From assembly GCA_044439985.1 (NCBI GenBank), contig JBITAG010000289.1:1-5350 (forward strand): a stretch of 5,350 bases of DNA, read 5' to 3'. The notes under the pieces were generated by a model. The model was not told where the DNA came from. It did not search any database and was given only the letters and a program-made list of their open reading frames with translations. This DNA comes from JAJRXR01 sp044439985 (lineage in GTDB: Bacteria; Planctomycetota; Phycisphaerae; Phycisphaerales; UBA1924). Shown piece by piece: positions 1 to 4,531 of this stretch; the first letter of the stretch is position 1, and each line of letters begins with the position of its first letter. The position numbers and the translations under genes are program-made.

Positions 1-798
1 CGCGCCGCCGTCAAGGCCCCCGGCTTCGGCGACCGGCGCAAGGCGATGCTCCAGGACATCGCGATCGTCACCGCCGGAACCTATTTCTCCGAGGACATCG
101 GACGCGAGCTTGAGTCCGTCGAACTCAAGGAACTCGGTCGCGCCAAGAAGATCATCGTCACCAAGGACACGACCACGATCATCGAGGGCGCCGGCAAGAA
201 GAAGGACATCACCGCCCGCGCCGAGCAGATCAAAGCCCAGCACGACAAGTCCACCAGCGACTACGACCGCGAGAAGCTGATGGAGCGTCACGCCAAGCTC
301 ACCGGCGGCGTCGCCATCATCAACGTCGGCGGCGCGACCGAGGTCGAGATGAAAGAGCGCAAGGACATGGTCGACGACGCGCTGCACGCCACGCGCGCCG
401 CCGCCAAGTCCGGCTACGTCCCCGGCGGGGGGGTCGCCCTGCTCCGCGCCGCCAGCGCCGTCGAGGCCGGCAAGTCCAAGGCCAAGGGAGACGAGAAGCT
501 CGGCTTCGATATCGTCCGCAAGGCCATCGAGGCGCCCGCCTGGCAGATCGCCTTCAACGCCGGGTTCGACGGGGACCTGGCCGTCCAGAACGTCCTCGAC
601 GAGGACGGCGCCCTGGGCCTCAACGCGGGCTCCGGCGAGTACGAAGACCTCGTCAAGGCCGGCATCATCGACCCGGCGCTCGTCCCCCAGACCGCGCTCA
701 CCCACGCGGCCTCCGTCGCCGGGCTCATGCTCACCACCGACGTCATGGTCTCCGACATCAAGGAGGAGACCGAACCCGCCGTCGGCGCCGTGAGCTGA
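1..798 (+). CDS. groEL: Chaperonin GroEL (60 kDa), C-terminal half, 5' truncated by window edge
   Basis: GroEL forms a double-ring cytoplasmic chamber that folds proteins in an ATP-dependent cycle with GroES. The reading frame is open from base 1, giving 265 residues of a protein usually about 540 long; the ATG at base 46 is an internal methionine. The segment begins in the apical domain with APGFGDRRKAMLQDIA. It continues through SDYDREKLMERHAKLTGGVA and the intermediate-domain motif DDALHATRAA, where the aspartate at 376-378 matches the ATP-hydrolysis residue D398 of E. coli. PGGGVALL, GIIDPA and ASVAGLMLTTD of the equatorial domain follow. The protein ends ETEPAVGAVS, so the Gly-Gly-Met tail common in GroEL is missing. 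No cysteine is present in this part. A 7-G run at 427-433 encodes the conserved glycines without disturbing the frame. Identity is certain; whether it is the main or a secondary GroEL copy cannot be judged here. Confidence 0.98.
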   Translation, partial: RAAVKAPGFGDRRKAMLQDIAIVTAGTYFSEDIGRELESVELKELGRAKKIIVTKDTTTIIEGAGKKKDITARAEQIKAQHDKSTSDYDREKLMERHAKLTGGVAIINVGGATEVEMKERKDMVDDALHATRAAAKSGYVPGGGVALLRAASAVEAGKSKAKGDEKLGFDIVRKAIEAPAWQIAFNAGFDGDLAVQNVLDEDGALGLNAGSGEYEDLVKAGIIDPALVPQTALTHAASVAGLMLTTDVMVSDIKEETEPAVGAVS

Positions 799-800
799 TG

Positions 801-807
801 AAGGAGG
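801..807 (+). other. Consensus Shine-Dalgarno-like AAGGAGG just after the groEL stop, with no obvious start
   Basis: AAGGAGG lies two bases after the groEL TGA (796-798), within tandem stops TGA-TGA. It is a near-perfect anti-SD complement and stronger than the site in front of any intact gene in this window. No ATG or GTG follows at 5-10 bases. A TTG at 823 would open only about 28 codons, ending at the TAG at 907, and sits too far away (15 bases). It may be a leftover of a lost gene, part of a structured RNA, or chance in a purine-rich stretch. Confidence 0.35.
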
Positions 808-814
808 AGAGAGG

Positions 815-838
815 GACGGGGATTGGGTAGGCCCCGTC
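815..838 (+). terminator. Hairpin after groEL (7-bp stem, 10-base loop)
   Basis: GACGGGG (815-821) pairs perfectly with CCCCGTC (832-838) around a 10-base loop. It lies 17 bases after the groEL stop. No T tract follows, so a classical intrinsic terminator is not shown. It may instead be an mRNA-stabilising or processing hairpin between groEL and dnaJ, or one half of a tandem weak terminator together with the next hairpin. Confidence 0.35.
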
Positions 839-852
839 ACTCTGAACACACC

Positions 853-882
853 CGGGCCCCGGCGGGAAACCAGCGGGGCTCG
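853..882 (+). terminator. Second GC-rich hairpin in the groEL-dnaJ spacer (9-bp stem)
   Basis: CGGGCCCCG (853-861) pairs with CGGGGCTCG (874-882), nine pairs including one G-T wobble, around a 12-base loop containing GGGAAACC. It is followed by CTTCATGAA rather than a T tract. It is the strongest simple hairpin in the gap and a candidate groEL terminator or attenuator, but in such GC-rich DNA stems of this kind also arise by chance. Confidence 0.4.
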
Positions 883-893
883 CTTCATGAAAC

Positions 894-921
894 GGGCAAT
901 GGGCGATAGGCAATGGGCAAT
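894..921 (+). repeat. Four tandem 7-bp units (GGGCAAT type)
   Basis: Four head-to-tail heptads fill this stretch exactly: GGGCAAT (894-900), GGGCGAT (901-907), AGGCAAT (908-914) and GGGCAAT (915-921). Units two and three each differ from the consensus by one base. Two reverse-complement copies, ATTGCCC at 975-981 and 982-988, occur downstream before dnaJ. The pattern resembles the short tandemly repeated heptanucleotides known from cyanobacterial genomes as STRR. Whether this exact unit is dispersed in the host genome cannot be seen from one window. Confidence 0.85.
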
Positions 922-987
922 GGGGCGCAGACGCCCCGAGTCAGCTCACCTGTCTTCACTCTTCCCGGTCGACCATTGCCCATTGCC
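909..987. repeat. 15-bp perfect inverted repeat flanking a 49-base loop, upstream of dnaJ
   Basis: GGCAATGGGCAATGG (909-923) and CCATTGCCCATTGCC (973-987) are exact reverse complements, formed by the heptad array and its inverted copies. The 49-base interior carries a smaller hairpin, GGGGCG (922-927) with CGCCCC (932-937) and a 4-base loop, which competes for two bases with the long stem. The right arm ends 12 bases before the dnaJ ATG, leaving the weak AGGA at 992-995 just outside the stem. As RNA it would form a long stem-loop in the dnaJ leader; as DNA, a cruciform or a protein target. Function is unknown. Confidence 0.85.
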
Positions 988-999
988 CCCCAGGATCTG

Positions 1000-2157
1000 A
1001 TGCCCACCACCCGCGACTACTACGAGGTCCTCGGCGGCGAACGCACAGCGGACGGCGACGAGATCAAACGCGCCTACCGGCGCATGGCGATGAAGTACCA
1101 CCCGGACCGCAACCCGGGCGACGCCGAGGCCGAGGCCGCCTTCAAGGAGTGCGCCGAGGCCTACGAGATCCTCTCCGACGACGCCAAGCGCCAGCGCTAC
1201 GACCAGTTCGGGCACGACGCCTTCCGCGGCGCCGGCTCCGCCGCCCACGACTTCTCCCGCATGCACGTCGACGACATCTTCTCGATGTTCAACGACATCT
1301 TCGGCGGCGGTGGGGGGGGAGGATTCGGCGGGCGCGCCCGCGCGGGCCCGCGCGCCGCTCGTGGCTACGACCTCGAGACCGAGGTCAGCCTCACCCTCAA
1401 GGACGTCCTCACCGGCGCCGAACGCGAGGTCGAGTTCTCACGCCTCGACGTCTGCGCCGCCTGCTCCGGCTCCGGCGCCAAGCCCGGCACCGAGCCCGAG
1501 ACCTGCCAGACCTGCGGGGGACAGGGCAAGGTCCAGCAGCAGGGCCTCGGCGGCATGTTCCGCATGGTCACCGCCTGCCCGCACTGCCGCGGGCGCGGCA
1601 CGGTCGTCAAGGACAAGTGCGACACCTGCCGCGGCAAGGGACGCGTCTCCAAGAAGCGCAAGCTCACCGTCAAAATCCCCGCGGGCATCAGCGACGGGCA
1701 GGCCGTCCGCGTCCAGGGCGAAGGCGAGCCCCCGCCCCCCGAGGCCTCGCCCACCGGCGCCGGCGCCCCGGGCGACCTGCACGTCGGCGTCCGAGTCGCG
1801 GAGCACGACCTCTTCGAGCGCGAGGGGGATCACCTGCTCCTCCAGATGCCCATCAGCTTCACCCAGGCCGCCCTCGGCGCCGAGGTCGATGTCCCCACGC
1901 TCGACGGCTCGACCACCCTCTCGATCCCGAGGGCGACCGAGTTCGGCGCCATGTTCAAGATCCCCGGCGAGGGCCTGCCCAACCTCCGCTCCCAGCGCCG
2001 GGGAGACCTCGTCGTCATCGTCAAGATCGAGACCCCCAAGAAGCTCACGAGCAAGCAGGAAGACCTCCTCCGCGAGTTCGCCAAGACCGAGGACAAACAC
2101 GTCAACCCCGAGAGCCACGGCTTCTTCAAGAAGATCGCCGACCTGCTCGGTGGATAA
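1000..2157 (+). CDS. dnaJ: Molecular chaperone DnaJ (Hsp40, type I)
   Basis: DnaJ delivers unfolded clients to DnaK and stimulates its ATPase in the cytoplasm. The 385-residue protein has the full type I layout. The J domain is at about residues 6-71 with HPD at 34-36. A Gly-rich linker with a seven-glycine run follows near residues 102-108. Four CxxCxGxG zinc motifs begin at C152, C169, C193 and C207. The C-terminal substrate-binding domains contain PAGISDGQAVRVQGEGE, GDLHVGV and FKIPGEGLPNLR. The start at 1000 was chosen because PTTRDYYEVL matches normal DnaJ N-termini and AGGA lies at 992-995. An in-frame ATG at 913 would add 29 residues translated from the repeat array and is unlikely. 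Compared with E. coli DnaJ, the loop between GEGE and GDL is about six residues longer and Pro-rich (residues 244-257). An 8-G run at 1312-1319 encodes part of the linker. grpE follows after 39 bases. Confidence 0.98.
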   Translation: MPTTRDYYEVLGGERTADGDEIKRAYRRMAMKYHPDRNPGDAEAEAAFKECAEAYEILSDDAKRQRYDQFGHDAFRGAGSAAHDFSRMHVDDIFSMFNDIFGGGGGGGFGGRARAGPRAARGYDLETEVSLTLKDVLTGAEREVEFSRLDVCAACSGSGAKPGTEPETCQTCGGQGKVQQQGLGGMFRMVTACPHCRGRGTVVKDKCDTCRGKGRVSKKRKLTVKIPAGISDGQAVRVQGEGEPPPPEASPTGAGAPGDLHVGVRVAEHDLFEREGDHLLLQMPISFTQAALGAEVDVPTLDGSTTLSIPRATEFGAMFKIPGEGLPNLRSQRRGDLVVIVKIETPKKLTSKQEDLLREFAKTEDKHVNPESHGFFKKIADLLGG

Positions 2158-2164
2158 CCGGATT

Positions 2165-2188
2165 GGGAGGGGAGGCGGCAGTCCTCCC
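2165..2188 (+). promoter_or_regulatory. Purine tract and complementary pyrimidine tract in the grpE leader
   Basis: The 39-base dnaJ-grpE gap holds GGGAGGGGAGG at 2165-2175 and TCCTCCC at 2182-2188. GGGAGG (2165-2170) can pair with CCTCCC (2183-2188), or GGAGG (2171-2175) with CCTCC (2183-2187). The only good Shine-Dalgarno-like sequence before grpE is therefore 21 or more bases from its ATG in linear distance, and it can be folded into a hairpin. Folding would either mask it or bring it closer to the start. No closer SD is visible. Confidence 0.4.
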
Positions 2189-2196
2189 GAACGCAC

Positions 2197-2799
2197 ATGA
2201 GTAAGCACAAGGAAGCGCACCCCGAGGTCGAAACGCCCGAGTCGCCCGAGGAACGCGCCGAACGCATCAACGCCATCATCGACGCCGCGCAGGCGGGCGA
2301 CCTGGAGATCCCCTCCGGCGCCGACGACATCGTCGAAGCGCTCGTCGAGGTGGCCCGCGAACGCCAGGAGCTCAACGACAAGCTCCTGCGCACCGTCGCG
2401 GACTTCCAGAACTTCCAGCGCCGCGCCTCGCTCAACGAGCGCGAGGCCGCCACACAGGCGCGCGCCGGGGTCGTCCAGCAGGTCCTCACCGTCATGGACC
2501 ATTTCGACCTCGCCCTCGCCCAAGACCCCGACGCCACCAACACCGAGCAGATCCTCGGCGGCGTCCGCGTCATCCGGGACGAACTCTTCAAGACCCTCCA
2601 GACCTTCGGCGTCTCCCGCATCGAGCCGGGCGCCGGCGACGAGTTCGATCCCAACATCCACGAGGCGATGCTCCGCCAGGCCAGCGAGGGAATCGAGCCC
2701 GGACGCGTCGTCGCCCTCCTTTCCGTCGGTTACAAGCTCGGGGACCGCGTCGTTCGTCCCGCGAAGGTCTCGGTCGCCCCCAACGAGGGAGAAGACTGA
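2197..2799 (+). CDS. grpE: Nucleotide exchange factor GrpE
   Basis: GrpE is a homodimeric cytoplasmic co-chaperone that makes DnaK release ADP, resetting its substrate cycle after DnaJ has acted. The 200-residue length is normal for the family. Residues 1-40 are charged and probably disordered. A long helix follows (about 45-90), carrying the conserved ADFQNFQRR at 68-76. A four-helix-bundle region contains VMDHFDLAL and GVRVIRDELFKTLQTFGV. The C-terminal beta domain contains FDPNIHEAM (150-158) and VVALLSVGYKLGDRVVRPAKVSV. It directly follows dnaJ, an inverted order compared with the common grpE-dnaK-dnaJ arrangement, and no dnaK is present in the window. The ATG at 2197 lacks a close Shine-Dalgarno sequence. 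Its stop overlaps the next start in TGATG, which suggests translational coupling with the FmdB-type gene. Confidence 0.97.
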   Translation: MSKHKEAHPEVETPESPEERAERINAIIDAAQAGDLEIPSGADDIVEALVEVARERQELNDKLLRTVADFQNFQRRASLNEREAATQARAGVVQQVLTVMDHFDLALAQDPDATNTEQILGGVRVIRDELFKTLQTFGVSRIEPGAGDEFDPNIHEAMLRQASEGIEPGRVVALLSVGYKLGDRVVRPAKVSVAPNEGED

Positions 2800-3122
2800 T
2801 GCCCACCTACGACTACCGCTGCAACGCCTGCGGGCACGAGTTCGAACTCTTCCAGTCCATGTCGGACCCGGTCAAGAAGAAGTGCCCCAAGTGCGCCAAG
2901 CTCGCCCTCGAGCGGCTCATCGGGACCGGCGCCGCCGTCCTCTTCAAGGGGGGCGGCTTCTACGAGACCGATTACCGCTCCGAGAGCTACAAGAAGGCCG
3001 CCGACGCCGAGAAGAAGTCCGCCTCCACCGACAAGAAGCCCGACGCCAAGACCGAATCCAAGCCCGCCAAGAAGGCCGAGCCCGCGAAGAAGCCCGGTGC
3101 GTCCAACGCGGGCGGGAAGTAG
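2799..3122 (+). CDS. FmdB-type zinc-ribbon small protein
   Basis: This 107-residue protein belongs to the FmdB/CxxC_CxxC_SSSS family of putative regulatory zinc ribbons. The N-terminal part (MPTYDYRCNACGHEFELFQ) and the paired cysteines C8/C11 and C29/C32 form a typical Zn-binding ribbon. The region around residues 40-60, LIGTGAAVLFKGGGFYETDY, is also typical of the family. From about residue 65 the protein becomes a low-complexity tail rich in Lys, Ala, Pro and Ser (KPAKKAEPAKKPG), strongly basic and probably disordered. The family is often suggested to bind nucleic acid or to regulate transcription, but the biochemical role of most members is unknown. The start overlaps the grpE stop by one base and a GAGGGAG tract lies just upstream, so it is probably co-translated with grpE. 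The family call is firm; the cellular job is not known. Confidence 0.93.
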   Translation: MPTYDYRCNACGHEFELFQSMSDPVKKKCPKCAKLALERLIGTGAAVLFKGGGFYETDYRSESYKKAADAEKKSASTDKKPDAKTESKPAKKAEPAKKPGASNAGGK

Positions 3123-3131
3123 GCTGTCCGC

Positions 3132-3518
3132 ATGCAGGTCCTTGGGCACGGCGTGGACATGATCGAGATCCCCCGCATCGCGCGGATGGTGGAACGCCAC
3201 GGGTTCCGCTTCCTCGAACGTGTCTACACCCAGACCGAGCAGGCGTACTGCAAAGACAAGAAGCGCATGTTTGAGCACCTCGCCGCCCGCTTCGCCGCCA
3301 AGGAGGCCGTTCTCAAAGCCCTCGGCACCGGCTGGTCGCAGGGCATCGGGTGGACGGACGTCGAGGTCGTGCACGAGGCTTCCGGGCGCCCGCGCGTCGA
3401 ACTCCACAACGTCGCCGCCCGCGAGGCCCGGGAGCGGGGGATCAACGACGTGCTCATCTCGATCTCCCACACCGACAAGGCCGCCATCGCCTCCGCCATC
3501 GCCGTGGGCGCCGACTGA
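3132..3518 (+). CDS. acpS: Holo-[acyl-carrier-protein] synthase
   Basis: AcpS transfers the 4'-phosphopantetheine group from coenzyme A to a serine of apo-ACP, switching on the carrier for fatty acid synthesis. The 128-residue length is normal for the small trimeric AcpS class. Visible motifs are GHGVDMIEIPRI, with the Mg-binding aspartate D9; RFAAKEAVLKALGTG, with E58 and K62; and the C-terminal ISISHTDKAAIASAIA strand-helix. All match the family's catalytic core. It starts 9 bases after the FmdB-type stop with only a weak purine stretch (GGGAAG) upstream, and ends 3 bases before the next gene, so it is very probably part of the same transcript. The adjacent acyl-activating enzyme two genes downstream fits a lipid theme, but AcpS serves the whole cell and the link may be incidental. 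Confidence 0.95.
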   Translation: MQVLGHGVDMIEIPRIARMVERHGFRFLERVYTQTEQAYCKDKKRMFEHLAARFAAKEAVLKALGTGWSQGIGWTDVEVVHEASGRPRVELHNVAAREARERGINDVLISISHTDKAAIASAIAVGAD

Positions 3519-3521
3519 ACC

Positions 3522-4463
3522 ATGCCCCTGCCCACCGTCCTGATGACCGACGTCATCCGTTCCACCCGCCAGGGGCAGTCCCACGGCGGGGCCTACCTCA
3601 TCGACCTCGAGACCGGCTCCTTCCGCCAGGTCATCGACCATGCCACGGCCGACATCAACTGGGAGGGGCGGGGCATGGGGCGCGGCCTGCGCGGCATCGC
3701 CTACGACGCCGACGAGATCTACATCGCCGCCTCCGACGAACTCTTCGTCTACGACCCCGACTTCAATCTCCTCCGCTCCCACACCTGCCCCAACCTCCAC
3801 CACGCCCACGAGATCTGCAGGGACGGACGCAAGCTCTTCGTCACCTCAACCACCCACGACAGCGTTCTCGAGTTCGACCTCGACCAGCGCGTCTTCACCG
3901 CCGGCTGGTACGTCCGCGCCGAGCAGCGTCCCGGCCCCACCGGCCTGCCCATGTCCGTCAGCCGGTTCGATCCCCGCAGCGCCAAGGGCCCCCCGGGCGA
4001 GGATCGTTTCCACTTCAACTCCGTCTGGCGACACGAGGGTAAGACCCTCCTCTCCGGCACCGTCCTCCCCCTCATCCTCTCCATCGAGGGCGCCCGCCTC
4101 ACCCCCTTCGCGAGAATCCCCGCCGGCACGCACAACGCCCGACCCTTCCGCGGCGGCGTCCTCTGCAACGCCACCGAGCAGGACTGCGCCATGCGCTGCG
4201 ACCTGGTCGGGCGCCCCCAGGCCCGGTTCCCCATCCCCACCTACAACCCCGCCCAGCTCCTCGCCTCCGATACCCCGGGCGACCACGCCCGTCAGGGCTT
4301 CGCCAGGGGCCTGTGCGCCTCTGAAGACGGCCTGCTCATCGTCGGCTCCTCACCCGCCACGGTCTCCGCCTTCGACCTCGAGTCCCGCAAGCTCATCAAG
4401 AGCGTCAACGTCACCATGGACGTTCGAAACGCGCCCCACGGCCTCGAATGCTGGCCCTACTGA
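3522..4463 (+). CDS. Predicted beta-propeller protein of unknown function
   Basis: I do not recognise a named function. The 313-residue protein shows a repeated pattern of conserved turn, two hydrophobic strands and an outer xxFD/xxYD strand, as in beta-propellers. Units are visible at about residues 57-81 (GIAYDADEIYIAASDELFVYD), 93-120, 163-191, 203-230 and 260-287 (ARGLCASEDGLLIVGSSP). The C-terminal PHGLECWPY may close a sixth blade with the N-terminal strand GGAYLIDLETG. Histidines recur at the start of blades (H96, H164, H204, H306), several next to Asn or Glu, which could line a central channel and hold a metal. The general look resembles DUF4915/TIGR03032-like proteins, but this is by eye. 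No signal peptide or membrane helix is apparent, so a cytoplasmic location is likely. Codon use matches the neighbours. It begins 3 bases after acpS and precedes an acyl-activating enzyme. Confidence 0.92.
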   Translation: MPLPTVLMTDVIRSTRQGQSHGGAYLIDLETGSFRQVIDHATADINWEGRGMGRGLRGIAYDADEIYIAASDELFVYDPDFNLLRSHTCPNLHHAHEICRDGRKLFVTSTTHDSVLEFDLDQRVFTAGWYVRAEQRPGPTGLPMSVSRFDPRSAKGPPGEDRFHFNSVWRHEGKTLLSGTVLPLILSIEGARLTPFARIPAGTHNARPFRGGVLCNATEQDCAMRCDLVGRPQARFPIPTYNPAQLLASDTPGDHARQGFARGLCASEDGLLIVGSSPATVSAFDLESRKLIKSVNVTMDVRNAPHGLECWPY

Positions 4464-4516
4464 GACCCCCTCTCCGCCCGGCCCGCCTCGCCGTCATCCT
4501 CCGCCCCCTCTTCGGA

Positions 4517-4522
4517 TACATT
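4517..4522 (+). promoter_or_regulatory. Possible -10 element (TACATT) before the synthetase gene
   Basis: GGATACATT is one of the few AT-containing stretches in this region, and TACATT fits a TANNNT -10 box. Its last base lies 9 bases before the ATG at 4532, so transcription would begin at or near the start codon and give a nearly leaderless mRNA. No convincing -35 box is seen 17 bases upstream, and no Shine-Dalgarno sequence is present. The stretch is also compatible with coding sequence from the earlier ATG at 4448. Confidence 0.2.
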
Positions 4523-4531
4523 CCCCGCTCC

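Noticed and set aside
913..999. Upstream in-frame ATG that would lengthen DnaJ by 29 residues
   Set aside because: The extra residues are a translation of the repeat array and inverted repeat and do not resemble any DnaJ N-terminus. The ATG at 1000 gives PTTRDYYEVL, the normal beginning, with AGGA just upstream.
799..999. CIRCE operator or sigma-70 type promoter for dnaJ
   Set aside because: No TTAGCACTC/GAGTGCTAA pair and no convincing -35/-10 pair was found by eye. The inverted repeat present is made of heptads and does not resemble CIRCE.
1310..2200. Ser/Ala/Pro/Arg-rich 296-codon forward frame inside dnaJ, and the idea of a programmed frameshift at the G run
   Set aside because: The product is low-complexity, and the in-frame DnaJ reading is complete with all zinc motifs, so no frameshift is needed.
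1149..2204. Arg/Pro-rich 351-codon forward frame inside dnaJ
   Set aside because: A frame-shifted shadow of dnaJ with over-abundant Arg and Pro, as expected from reading C-ending codons out of phase.
1438..2661. 407-codon open frame on the minus strand across dnaJ and grpE
   Set aside because: It is the antisense shadow of two certain genes, is extremely rich in Gly, Ala, Val, Leu, Glu and Asp, spans a gene boundary, and shows no domain. GC-rich C-ending codons leave antisense frames open.
2730..3809. 359-codon minus-strand open frame over grpE, fmdB-type, acpS and propeller genes
   Set aside because: It crosses four real genes and has low-complexity Gly/Val/Asp composition, with no motif or start context. 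It is a composition artefact.
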